The notes beneath the pieces were generated by a model. That model did no database searches. It saw only the letters and a program-made list of their open reading frames with translations, and was not told the DNA's origin. Shown here piece after piece: positions 11,770 through 22,932 of a stretch of DNA of 64,000 bases (its first letter is position 1; each line of letters begins with the position of its first letter). This DNA is from Incurvaria masculella. Taxonomy: Eukaryota > Arthropoda > Insecta > Lepidoptera > Incurvariidae. The DNA is taken from positions 7,710,501-7,774,500 of the forward strand of contig OX335651.1 of assembly GCA_946894095.1 (NCBI GenBank), read 5' to 3'. Both the position numbers and the translations under genes were made by a program.

Positions 11770-12354
11770 ACTTATCTATCTATATATACTAATAATAAGT
11801 ATGGAGTAAGTTGCTTTGTTTTTTTAGATACTGCTTTTGTAGACTTTATATATGATAATAAAACTAAATTGACGATTATGACGTTTATGTATGTATCTTT
11901 CTCCATAACTCTTAAATCGATCATCCGAATTAGATGAAACTTAGTACAAGGACATTTAACTACCCGGGACACAGGATAGGCTAATAATAACTCAGTTCCG
12001 CTTGTTCTAAGATGTGGCTTTCATACAAAGCAGAATGCTCCACGCGCCCGGCGAGAGGGCGGCGGCTGAAGGGCGGGAGGGGGCGGTGGCCTGTGATATC
12101 ATGCGTTATATCTCCTAAGGTACACTCCAAATAATATTTTAAATTTACTACAAATTATTAAAATAATACAGATGTTTGTTTTCTACAATTCATTATAAAT
12201 CTTTATTCAGATGCATTTGTCACTTTCCTTTTGCATTTAGAATAAAAAAGAATTGTTTTTTTTTACTAATATATCTTTCAAAATAACAGTATAAAAGATA
12301 TCAAGTTAGGCATCATCAATCCCTCATATTCAGGTATTTGCAACCAATTATCCG
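11770..12354. repeat. Retroposon-like repeats with GC-rich patch
   Basis: It contains a tagatgaaacttagta block and an aactacccgggacacaggat block of the kind found in moth SINE/LINE tails. A GC-rich segment lies at about 12035-12095 (ggcgagagggcggcggc). No open reading frame of note. Confidence 0.4.
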
Positions 12355-12955
12355 ATTTCAATGGCTTGGTATTTCCCGCAACTGAAGGACTACTTGGCAT
12401 CACGTTAAATCGCTAGAGGTGCGACCAGTGGGATGAAATGCTTATAACTTGAGAACCAATTACCCGATTTAGATGTGGTTTGTATCGACTTCTAGCCTGA
12501 TTCTACTCAAAACTTATAGGCTACAAAATAAAACGCGTCATTAACAGAGGGGTGAGTGAGTAGCAAGCGTTAAATTATTATAACTTGCGAAACACACACC
12601 CGATTTATATGCGTATCAATGTATAGCATCTCTGGGTGCAGTCAGGTTCGGGATGGGTTACCGCTTTCGATGTTGAGGCTGGCTGTGGTTTGGAATCCAC
12701 GTAAAACTTAAGGTCACCTTAGTTACTTACTAGGCATTCCATGCGCAAGTGCAGAAAGGTTCTGGTGGCTCATTCTTTTTATTATATCTTTTAAAATAGC
12801 TACCAAATGTTCATGAAGCTATAATTGTTCAATGTAGCCGTGCAATATAAGGAAGGTCCTGGCATGGCACCTAGTTCCCATGTGGTGTGTTGGGCTAATA
12901 CCATGACAGAACTTGTGGTATTAGCCATCCATGTCCAGTCATATTAAAAAAAAAA
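12355..12955 (+). mobile_element. Composite repeat ending in a SINE tail; inverted partner at 61915-62315
   Basis: The part from ttggtatttcccgcaactga to aaaggttctggtggc (about 12367-12770) recurs in reverse at 61915-62315. It contains two related units around acccgattta. A stretch at about 12622-12665 (tagcatctctgggtgcag, then gggatgggttaccgc) resembles the 5S-rRNA control region more weakly than the 6.7-kb copy does. The 3' part (12825-12955) is the shared SINE tail (gtggtattagccatccatgt and an A-run). Confidence 0.6.
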
Positions 12956-13575
12956 TTGGGAATGATTGGACGTTTCTAATTAAATCATGCCATATCAGCT
13001 CAAACATGGATGGATGGATACATTGTCCTTGACCAGTCCCTATGGGCTACTTTTTATCAATGAAATAATTCAGCCCGACATTACTAGAGCAACACAAATC
13101 AAACAATAAAAATTAACACAATTGTGAAAAGATGGGCATGGGGTTTTTAGTAATGATTAACTATAATTTTCTGTCTTGTAACACGAAATATTTTTTAGAC
13201 GACCGCACAAATAAGTTTTTGTTTACTTTTATTTTTTAATCTTACAATTTCATTTATGCCCAAAGGCCTATCGAAAATTATGTGAATAAAATTTAATAAT
13301 GTCGACCTACATATAAATTGCGTTTTCAAATACGTTAATAAGTACGGTAGGTAAGTACCTTTTCAAGTATTATTTCGATGGAATACGCGAATAAATATAA
13401 TAATTTAATTACAATAATAATACATATGATACATTATTTTCATCAAACATCCAAAGCATTCAAGGCAAAAGTTTATACCTATAATTTTATTGTGGCACTA
13501 GCAATGTCCATAAACTTATAAAATATAATCATCTATCATCGCTAAGTATTGGGCGCGGTCACATGATTATTGCAT
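12956..13575. other. No gene recognised
   Basis: AT-rich DNA without recognised coding or repeat structure. A short tagcccatagggactggtca-like tract near 13030 (read in reverse) also occurs near 61735 in the ZAD gene intron. Confidence 0.4.
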
Positions 13576-13579
13576 AGCC

Positions 13580-13730
13580 CCGGTTGCACGAAAAGACGGC
13601 CGAGTTAATTAATGTTCAAACACGTCACTTTTAGTGATCCGCATAGAGTTCCTTCCATACGGTCCACACAAAGTGACCTGTTTGATCATACTTTGACGTT
13701 GATTTTGATTTTTTGTCCTTTCGTGCACTC
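13580..13730. mobile_element. Palindromic MITE 1
   Basis: The left end ccggttgcacgaaaagac pairs with the right end gtcctttcgtgcactcgg, and the arms continue inward with mismatches (aaacacgtcactttt against aaagtgacctgttt). About 150 bp, without coding capacity. Confidence 0.7.
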
Positions 13731-13876
13731 GGCCCATAGACCTAACTCGTACTTAGTTTAGCCAAAGTACAGCTTCGGACTGTCAAATTTGACATTAATT
13801 CCATACATTTTATGTCAAAACTGACAGTCGGAAGGCATACTTTGGCTTAGCCAAGCACAAGTAATGTCTATGAGCC
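13731..13876. mobile_element. Palindromic MITE 2 (same family as 15621-15755)
   Basis: Arms: ggcccatagac at the left and gtctatgagcc at the right. Inside them is the paired motif agccaaagtacagcttcgga against ccgactgtcagttttgacat read in reverse. A relative lies nested at 15621-15755. Confidence 0.75.
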
Positions 13877-13878
13877 GT

Positions 13879-13988
13879 ATTCAGAGTGAGCGGACTGACT
13901 TTCGCGGATTATGCCCGGACTAAACCGGTTTTTGTATGGTTAGTGAAGTGTTAATCCCGTAATAAGTTTTGACTGGTTCACTCTGAAT
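13879..13988. mobile_element. Palindromic MITE 3 (same family as 49395-49506)
   Basis: Arms: attcagagtga at the left and tcactctgaat at the right, with inner cggactgactt paired imperfectly against aagttttgactgg. A second copy sits in intron 5 of the spz1 gene at 49395-49506. Confidence 0.7.
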
Positions 13989-14039
13989 CCGAATGTATGA
14001 AACTCAGCATTAGACCGTTGGGGCTGGACGTATATGAAA

Positions 14040-14222
14040 TGGGATGATCCCTACTAAGTTCGGTTCATTCCGCCCGGGTGGGTACCATCGCATTGAATGA
14101 AACATGGTTCAAGCGGCAACACAAATTTTCCGTGTTTTCCATACAATTAAATGTAGCCATGCTAATAAAGAGAAGGTCGTGTCATGGCATCGTCATGTTT
14201 TTATGTCCAGTACCTAACATAA
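14040..14222 (+). mobile_element. SINE fragment (tRNA-headed family)
   Basis: It matches the 3' half of the reference: gggtaccatcgcattgaatg, gcggcaaca, the tccgtgttttccatacaatt block, aatgtagccatgctaataaa, then a diverged tail. Confidence 0.65.
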
Positions 14223-15515
14223 AACAGATAATATAACTGGTGGAGCAAAACAAATGTCATATGGGAATTTGCTGCCATTTGGTTTGACATGAAAAAATAG
14301 GCTCTGTTTTCACGAAAAGTTAATTTGCAAGTAAAACAAAATATTGGTCAAATGACCAGCTCCCGATTTTAAATAGATACTCCTAAAACACCGGGTTCCA
14401 AATTGGATTTTTTTATAAGACCTTGTATAAAGAAACAATAAATCCAGGTTATTGATTAATTTAAGTGCAAATTGAAAAAAATCTAAGCGATTTGATAAAA
14501 ATAAAATATTCCATAAAGCGCCTGCCACCATTCCAAAGTATTGGAAACTCTTATTTAAAAAAAATACATTATATTAGGTAATTTTTATGATTATAACTGC
14601 AGAAACATGACAACTGTGTTAGGTACATTCTGTGACTATATCGCCAACTGTGGCGCCAACATACGATGTTAAACCTGCCATCTGTCGGTATAGGGAGGCA
14701 CTGATGAAACTCGAAGCTGCTAACTTGTGCTCGGCGATACCAACTAATGAACAAGAAGCGAGTCAACATTGAGACCTTTTCTTTTCCTCGCTTTAGACAC
14801 AGATGGCAGCCGATTTTTTAGACATATTGGAGAAATATTGATTGCTTGACAAATAATCTAAACCGTAATAAATTTTGAAAATTATACAATACGGCAACAA
14901 GTTTATTCCCTTCGCCGAGAGACACCGTAGAACATTGATTTTTGTAATAATATTAAACTTATTGCCTTAACTTGCCTTGAAAATCTATTAAAAACTTTTC
15001 TTTTAAAACCTGAAGTGTTTTTAAACCCTCAATACATTTATACTGATACTAAACATCTTAAATTAAATTAATAATTTCGTAACTCAATTAATTTATATTT
15101 ATATTTACAGGACCAAGCTAGGTACTTAGGTACCTTAAATTATTGTCCCTTCAGTTTAAATCCATATAATATCCATCCCTCTAGGCCTAGACCTACGAAC
15201 CACCCGAGGGTCCATCATAGATCAATTTACTAACAAATCTTCATGCGCAATGTATAGGTTATCTCTGCAGGTTTATGAGATATTCGATTTCATAATGATC
15301 TATTTCCAAGATAATCATATACAAATATGAGGTGGCGCAGCGGGTGGGTGGCGTATGGCAGTGAAGGAGCAACATGAGAAAAAGTGGCGGGAAACGTCCC
15401 CCTAACCCTTGTACTCTTACCGCTTTTAAGTAGTCTATTTATCAATGTACCGTTGCCATTTTTCATTTTATTTTAAGTTTAGATATTTGTACACATGTTT
15501 GTATTCAGAGCCCTT
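14223..15515. other. No gene recognised
   Basis: AT-rich DNA. Open frames of 66-73 codons on the minus strand at 14310-14769 show no known motif or splice context. Confidence 0.45.
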
Positions 15516-15976
15516 AGTCCAACATGTCACCTAAATTGGCGTTTACGCCAATCGATCGATTAGCATTTTTAAATGCTTGGGAATTGAATAGCGCGCCCAG
15601 TGCGCCATTTGCGAGTCTAATGCTGAGATTCATAGACGTTACTGGTACTTTGTTGAGCCAAAGCATAGCTTCCGACTGTCATTTATGTCAAAACTGAAGG
15701 TCGAAAGACAGATTTTGGCTCAGCCAAGTACGAGTAACGTCTATGAATCTCAGCAAGAGTTTGGTTTGACAGCTTACGTTTATCCGCCGTAAATACTTAC
15801 GTTGACATTGGCGTTCACGCCTACGCCGTGTTTTCATACAAAATCGGTAGTTCGAGTTTGATTTTGACAGGTTGAAAAAGTCAAACCACAGAATATATAG
15901 TAAAATGTGTATGGGTTTGACGTTTTTACGTAATCTCGAAGTTTCGTTAACGCCAATTTAGGTGAGAACTTGGACT
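15516..15976. mobile_element. MITE with cctaaattggcgttta ends, carrying a nested MITE
   Basis: The outer ends are agtccaacatgtcacctaaa and its near complement, ending gccaatttaggtgagaactt then ggact. Relatives are at 41009-41680 and 47097-47507. A second palindromic element (15621-15755, ends tgctgagattcatagacgtt) has inserted inside and has the same family signature as 13731-13876. Confidence 0.8.
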
Positions 15977-17070
15977 GACCATACAGAAATACTAAAAACA
16001 GATTGTCTTACTTCGGTTTGCCGGCGTTTTTCACAAATTTATATTTTCAACCTACAACTAACGGATTCCAGTTGGAGCTAGGACTTTATAGAAACCAGTG
16101 TACGTACATACTTTTCAATTTCCCTCAAGTGAGTCGCTTCAGATCTGTCATTCGCTAATGCAATCCGCGTACCTAAACATCTTTTCTACATGGAGTTTGA
16201 CGATTTGACATGCCAGACCTTCTCGTGTTCGCTTCCTGAATTAATGTTTTATGAACAAATACAAAATTGTAGATTGTCCTGCGCATCTGTGCTTCAGTCG
16301 TGGCTGTCCCATGACCAAGGCTTTCACGTCATCCTGATGACGCGAAAGCTTTGCTCGTCAGCGTAACGACCGGCGATGCCTTGAGCTTATAGTCGTGTAC
16401 GTAAAGGTGTGCGAACTAAACGTGCAACTCTTACGGGAAGAATGCATCAAAAACCCGCAAACAGAGTACACAAGTGCGTCATACTATAATAGGCCGGATG
16501 ACGGCGCTTCGAAACTATTTATTCACAATGAAATCCAGTTGCGCACAAAAACTGTTTATAATATCATTGTAGAATGTGTCAGTGCCTCACCTGCCCATAC
16601 ATGATTCGAAACGCTCGTAGGTCAGGAACCGGCGGATTTTTATTTATTTATTTATTACTACTACTATTTAACCCACTTTTTAAAGATATCATGAGTTGTA
16701 AAATTGTTTGCTAAATTCCCCTATTTTTCGACGACCTAAATGTTTTTAAAACCATTTACAATCAAAATGATTGATTTCTATTTACGTAAGATAATGTCAT
16801 ATGCTGGTTGTTTCAGGATAGGTAGGAGAATCTTTGGAAATAGAAAGTACTTAATATTAGAAGAAAATAATTCTTATCACTGAAATCAAATTCCGATGTT
16901 GTTTTCGGGGCCCTCATAAATTTTATTGAAGTCACGTGACTAATTTATATTAGGACACTAAAATAAAATATCGGAATTTGGGTAATAAGGATTTTTTTAT
17001 TCCAACGTTGAGTAGTTACTTTCTATTGCTACAATTTCGTATATCTATCCCGAAACATTCTGTATAGAAC
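15977..17070. other. No gene; one hairpin
   Basis: No coding region supported. A 17-bp inverted repeat with two mismatches (16317-16333 against 16336-16352) surrounds a 2-base loop in the tcacgtcatc/gatgacgcga region. A 69-codon open frame at 16395-16604 resembles nothing I know. Confidence 0.45.
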
Positions 17071-17563
17071 AAAAACCGGCCAAGTGCGAGTCGGACTCAC
17101 ACACGAAGGGTTCCGTATAATCGTACAAGATTTAACACAAAAAATCACATTTTTTGTATGCCCCCCCCCCCTTGAATTATTATTATTTTTAAATTTGACC
17201 TATTTGTTGTTATAGCGGCAAAATAAATACACACTCTGTGAAAATTTCAGCTGCCTACCTATTACGGTTCATGAGATACAGCCCTGTGACAGACGGACGG
17301 ACAGCGGAGGCTTAGTAATAGGGTTCCATTTTCACGTACGGGTACGGAACCCTAAAAATCACGTTTTTTGTATTTGCCCCCCTTAAATATATTTTTTTTA
17401 TTTTAACTATTTGTTGTTATAGCGGCAAATTAAATACACACTCTGTTACTTATTACGGTTCATGAGATACAGCCCTGTGACAGACGGACGGACGGACGGA
17501 TGGACAGCGGAGGGTCAGTAATATGGTTCCGTTTTCACCATTTGGGTACGGAACCCTAAAAAG
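17071..17563 (-). repeat. GGAC-rich repeat, full copy plus tandem partial copy
   Basis: A full inverted copy (17071-17357) is followed at once by a second one (17358-17563) lacking the accggccaagtgcgag head. It again shows the ttgttgttatagcggcaaa core and ends ggtacggaaccctaaaaa. The head-to-tail arrangement suggests local duplication. Confidence 0.8.
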
Positions 17564-17599
17564 GATAATTTATCAAGTCATATTGCATGCGCAGCAAGC

Positions 17600-17650
17600 G
17601 AGGCGCGGTGCGGGGGCGGTGCGGGGCGGTGCGGGGCGGGCCGGTGCGTT
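17600..17650. repeat. GC-rich short tandem repeat
   Basis: About four units of gcggtgcgggg-type sequence in an AT-rich background. Confidence 0.6.
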
Positions 17651-17799
17651 TGCAGCGGGTGACACTGAACCGGTCGGCCTAGCGGCCTTTCTTCAATTTC
17701 ACCTGTAAATAATAAATTATTGGCCAACCGGTACCAAGCAACCGCTGCTAGTGTCTGCTATTTGTATTGCCACTAATACTGTGAAATAAGATTTCCTCT

Positions 17800-18270
17800 T
17801 GAATTGTAATGTTCCAATCTAGTGCAAAGGAGAACGCCCATTGCTCCATACATTTTGGGCCCCACAAAAATGTTATAGTGTCAATCTGCCAAACCAGTGT
17901 TATAATTTAGATAATAATATAGCTTTTCGACATATGAATTTCGAAGACCGTATTCATTGCCATTTTAAAGTAATTGACGAAATGCAGTTTTGAGGTTAAG
18001 TATATGTGCTGAAGACGCCAGAGAGCTCAGCGTGGAGCAAAATGCTCCAGTCTAAACGCAATAAAAATTGAGAGAGTTTATGTAATGTCTCTTTGATCTT
18101 TCATAAGCAACAATCCTGGACATTGGTCCCGGTGATAATTTTACATATGTATTTACACCTTTTTTCTCCCTTACCGGACGGAATGGCACAGAGCAGGCTG
18201 CCCGAACACGTCTTGTGACAACGAAAGTACTAATGCGATGTTCTGTCCTTTATTTCATTATATTGCCAGT
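17800..18270 (+). repeat. Dispersed repeat, copy A (partner 35790-36090, inverted)
   Basis: Blocks agagagctcagcgtggagca (about 18020), gtaatgtctctttgat, and agcaggctgcccgaacacg (about 18195) recur in reverse order and orientation at 35790-36090. No coding sense; probably an old transposon. Confidence 0.6.
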
Positions 18271-18411
18271 AGAAAAATAAGTAATTGTGTAATGAGTAAA
18301 CGGCCGTGAAACAGGGGATTTAGATAGTTTAAATAATGTTTGAATAATAAATATAGATTATCGCATATGGGTCAATAAAAGACACGACTGATTTTTAAGA
18401 GGCGTATTCAC

Positions 18412-19040
18412 TACGTATAATATTCACAACGTATAATGGTATTTTTTTCCAAAAAATGAAAACCATGCATAACGTATAATATACACAACGTATATAATGT
18501 TATACGTTGTGCATGAATAAAGTTTAAAAATAAAATCAACTCTTTGCATCATGCAGAACGTATAATAGTCACAACGTATAATATTCCTAACATGAATTCA
18601 CAAAAAAAGAAAACCATGCAGAACGTATAATATGCCAAGAAGCACTGAATAAAGCGCCCTAATAACGATACATTTAAGGCTGAAATTGCTACGAATCAAT
18701 ATTTGCTACAATTTCGAAAGGCCACCTTAAGCTAATTGAGACGTTCGAAACGTCACGTGCGAGTATACGGTTTAAAACTATACACATAAGGGCGCTTATC
18801 GTATGAAAAGTTTTTAGATTATATGATATGCATGGTTTTCTTTTTTTGTTAAATAAAGATCATAATATTATACGTTGTGACTATTATACGTTATGCATGG
18901 AGAAATAAGTAATTTTATTTTTTAAACTTCTTCATGCACTACGTATAAAATTATACGATCTGCCGATTATACGTTGTGCATGGTTTTAAAATTTTGTTAA
19001 AATATGACATTATACGATCTGCATATTAGACGTTCTGCCG
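18412..19040. mobile_element. Foldback element with subrepeated arms
   Basis: Two arms of about 250 bp (18412-18665 and 18788-19040) are colinear inverted copies of each other. Paired blocks are aaaaccatgcataacgtata with its complement, the tagtcacaacgtataatatt block, agaaaaccatgca and aagcgccct. Each arm is built from subrepeats of acgtataat, so the region holds over a dozen of these on both strands. The unique centre is about 120 bp. This is the structure of foldback/MITE DNA elements. No transposase is encoded. Confidence 0.75.
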
Positions 19041-19729
19041 TTCCCCCAATACTCCTTTACAAATAATAAAAAAAACTTGAATTTAATGCATAGGAAAATG
19101 TGGACAAATAAAGTGCGATCACGACACCCAAAGGTAGATTGGTAGAGAATGCCTCTGGCATTAAGTTGTACATTTGTAACCGAATGTTTTTGAGAGAAAT
19201 AAACATGCATAAATAAATAAGTACCTTGATGAAATGCAACATATATTTGTAAGTACTCAATTACGTAAGCGTATTTTATCAATAAAGGTATGTAAGGTAG
19301 ATATGCACGTTTTTTAAAATAAATTTAAGTTGAAGAGAAGAAAGGAATAATGTTGCCAGAACAATTTTACATCATAATCTCCATTATTCTTAGTCAACGC
19401 CTCAAAATGAATAAAATAAAATAAAAAAAAAACAAAATGAAGAAAAAATTTACAATACATTGAGAGAAATTACGTGCATGATCCACGTAACAAGAGATGG
19501 CTTCTAGCAGTCCCGATAATGTCTGGATTCCCGGCACCCTTTGGAATCACGGCGCCTGCTTGAGTTATGGTACCCGATGGAATCTCAAAACTGGCTGGTG
19601 CCCTAGTATAGCGTTCGCTAGCAGTCCTGCCGCCTGCCCGAGTCCCCCAAGTAGCACTGCCATGGGCATATTATCTTCAATTGTTCTTAGATAGCATGTA
19701 TAGTTCCTTAACAAGTGTATAGTCTTTGA
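19041..19729. other. No gene supported
   Basis: AT-rich to 19490, then a more balanced 200-bp block. On the minus strand 19470-19670 is open without an ATG and contains ASFEIPSGTITQAGAVIPKG, which I cannot assign. Confidence 0.35.
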
Positions 19730-20135
19730 GCGGGTCGTAGCCTAGTGGCTCGGGGACTGGCCTAGCGTACCAGAGGCCTGGGTTCAATACCGACATGCAC
19801 CACTGTCTTTCTCTTTCCGAGTTCGATAAGTGCATTTCGTCACGAATGCGAGCTGCTCCATGGTTCGGAATCCATGTAAAACTGTAGGTCCCCTTCCCCT
19901 ACTAGGTGGTAGGGTTTAAGCCCGCCCGAGTTGGTACCATCGCATTGGATGAAAAGATGGTCGAAGCGGCAATGAAAAATTGTCCGTGATTTCCATCCAG
20001 TTCAATGTAGCCGTGCTCATAAAGGGAAGGTCCTGGCATGGCACCAAATTCCTTCGGGAATGTGGTGTATTGGGCTAATATCATAACGGTAGTTGTGTGG
20101 TATTAGCCATCCATGTCAGGTCGCATAAAAAAAAA
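19730..20135 (+). mobile_element. tRNA-headed SINE, full-length reference copy
   Basis: A tRNA-like head carries an A box (tagcctagtgg, 19738-19748) and a B box (ggttcaatacc, 19781-19791), 32 bases apart. The body follows in order: ctttctctttccgagtt, ttcggaatccatgtaaaact, gtaccatcgcattggatga, gcggcaatgaaaaattgtcc, ggtcctggcatggcacc. The tail is gtggtattagccatccatgt, then a run of A at about 20126-20135. No protein is encoded. About 20 other pieces in the window match parts of this copy. Confidence 0.9.
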
Positions 20136-22690
20136 CATGTTTGAAAAATGTTACGGCTTTTGACGCAGCAGGAAGAGACTTTCTCCGACGTTTCGAGCTA
20201 ATCATTCAGCCCATAGTCTTAAAATGCTCTCCAGACAAAACGGTCTTGATAGAGGTGTTCATACATTCACACACTTAAAATAAAAATACCAACAAATCAA
20301 ATTTGAAATTCAGGAATTGAGAGTTTCATAAATACTCGAACAACATTTCCACGCCGTGAACATTCCGCACAAAAATATTTTAGGGAAGTTACAATAACAT
20401 TTTGAACGCCCGCTTTGAATATGCAAATCAAATTATCGATTTACGAATAACAGCAAAGTAAGCGTATTAGAATATCGCGTTTCCAAAAATAGTATCAGAG
20501 TTGCTGCATGAACTAACCACCTTCATACCACCTTAGATTATAAGAACGTAAGTATACGTCATTCTGCCACTAGGAGTGATGTTTTGTCAACAATAAAAGT
20601 AGAAGCTACCTGTTCCTCTTGTGCCCGATTTTGCTAAGTAAGTAGTTATAATGGGTAAATGTCAATTATGAAGTGTGCAGTAAAAGTATGTGATGTCGAT
20701 TAGGAAAAAACATAATCTGCAATAAAGCATTAGACTATTAACAATATTATTTATGCAAGTAAAAACATGTTATGATCGGACATGGCTAAAGCGTTATCCT
20801 CTAACACACATTGAACGATTCTTGCAAAACGTAAATTACTGTGTCCATTTGTGATATCTCCATGACCTTGGCAATGAGATAGGTAAATGTGTTTTAAGCC
20901 AATTAACTATTATTAAAGAGTCACATGATTTTGAGGCAATCTGCGCAGGTGATCCGTACATCCAGGCATTGTGTTTCCTGATGTCAACATGTGATCAAAT
21001 TATACGTCAAATATGAACCTCTTTTCATAAAAATAATGTTGATTTAAATATGTTTTTATTCGATCCGGTATCCATAGACTGGGGAAAGTCACGGCATAGC
21101 CAAGGATTCTGTAGTTCTGTGCGTATGACAGCTTGCCAAGGTTTTCTTGCAGTCGTCAATTTAGTCAGTTCCAGCAAAATCGTATTATTGAGCCAGTTGA
21201 GGTGATGCAGAGCTATAGGAGAGGATGTTCAGAAAACTCACTTTTAAAGTCATATAGGTTATGATTTGCAAAGATACATTTAAAAAAAAACATGACTTAC
21301 GCGTAGGCGTGATGTCCTCGACTCGAGCGAAGGTATTTGTTGAAATTTAAATTCTTAATAATATAAAGAAGGTTAGAAGAAGAAGGTTAGGTTTCTGGCA
21401 TTTACTGCCAACCATCCTTTACTTATTTTTGAAATTTTACTTATGAATGATAATTATTTTGTTTGCAACGAAATCCTTAAATAAAATAAAATAATTAGGG
21501 AGTACATTTCCAACAATGCTATATTTTGTACATGAATGATAAATAATAATAGTTTATAAATGATGATGGTAATAATCAATTATTTTTCTCAAATAAAACC
21601 TTCTTATAATATAGCACAAACATGCTTCATTAAAAAACCAACAATGAAAAAACAAATATTCCGGTACCAACTTTTATCAGAACAACTAACTTTCCCAAAC
21701 AAACAAAATTCCCAAACAAAATTTGTTTTATATTAGTTATAAATGTTAACAATAATTCATATTTAGCTACCACCGAAATTCTTCCGTTTAATTAAGGACA
21801 AGTATGCTCCACTTACATAAAAAAACGAATAATCAAAACAGTCTAACCGGTTTATGTTACAATTATGGCGACCTTATCCGCACCACAAGTTTTATAAATG
21901 GTGTGCAAACGAATGTTAACTTTTAATTTCATTTAGAACATCAAAATTTTTTTGGAACGATGACACATATCCGTGACCTACTTAGTTATTTCTTTGGTAT
22001 TGTCCAAATAAATATTAAGTACATTCGATTTTTTTTATTTACTTGCATATTACAAAAAAAATATCTAAATAATGAACATTGGAAAAAAGTTGTCTTTTTA
22101 TACGTTAATTTTACATTTTGTTGACTGAAAAATACAGATATTTACAAAAATATAAAACATAAGGACATAGAATGAAGCTTTCTCAAATGATTTAAAAATT
22201 TGATTGCATCTGACAACGTGTAAACGTTAGGGCCTAAAAGGCTATTTCGCTATTTTTATGGCAGTCGCCGTGCAAAATTATACCTTAGCCAATGGACAAA
22301 GAATGCATTTCTCGAAATTTTCAATTCTTAGATTTCCTGTGACTTCACGACAGTCTTTAGCGACCTAAGATCCGAGTTTAATTTGACTGTTACGCATATT
22401 AGCCGTAATAATTTTTAGCCGCAAATTTTGAAAGCAAAAAATGTTTCAAATGAACGAGGAACTTCGAAACTAAATACAAAAAGAAGCACAACGAAAAGAA
22501 AACGTGATCGGTACCAACGCGCAGATCCACCAGAGCGCAAACACTCAGTGGTATTTTAGGTATGGTGACGAACCCATGACAGGTTTCGGTTGCACATTCT
22601 GCATACTTACCACAATGCTGAGGAAGAAAGGATACGAGACGACGTAAAATACGCATTCGAGCGGTCACAGCCGACGACGTCACAAGAAAG
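20136..22690. other. No gene recognised
   Basis: Mostly AT-rich intergenic DNA upstream of the first spz gene. A ctccgacgtttcgagct block near 20185 belongs to a common moth repeat (compare 28320). No splice-supported exon was found. Confidence 0.45.
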
Positions 22691-22699
22691 ATAAAACAG

Positions 22700-22932
22700 C
22701 CTGTAGCAGTATATAACATCACGTGTAGTCTGCGGGGTCCTATCCATTGTCCACCGCTCGTGCGAAATAGTTGTCCGCTTCGCGTCTCCGAGATCGCCGG
22801 CCGACACGACGTGTTCGTATCTGTTTATGAAGCAAGAGCGTTCTGTTCGCGAGCCAGGTTGTTGAATCTTTCGAAAGTCAAGGTGTGTCTTGTGCGATAG
22901 TGGTTTGTGGAATATTGAAACTGACGAGTAAA
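22700..22932 (+). promoter_or_regulatory. Candidate promoter and 5' UTR of the spz-like gene
   Basis: A TATA-like tatataa stands at 22710-22716. The GC content rises from there to the start codon at 22933, which sits in a favourable insect context (aaaatgg). The transcription start is not determinable; no regulatory motif beyond the TATA box is claimed. Confidence 0.3.

Noticed and set aside
19470..19670. Minus-strand open stretch with ASFEIPSGTITQAGAVIPKG
   Set aside because: No start codon, no clear splice borders and no family recognised. It also contains four GGNNCC sites at short spacing, which suggests a degenerate repeat. Left unassigned.
19738..19791. A tRNA gene
   Set aside because: A and B boxes are present, but the sequence continues into the SINE body and cannot fold into a complete cloverleaf with a 3' acceptor end.
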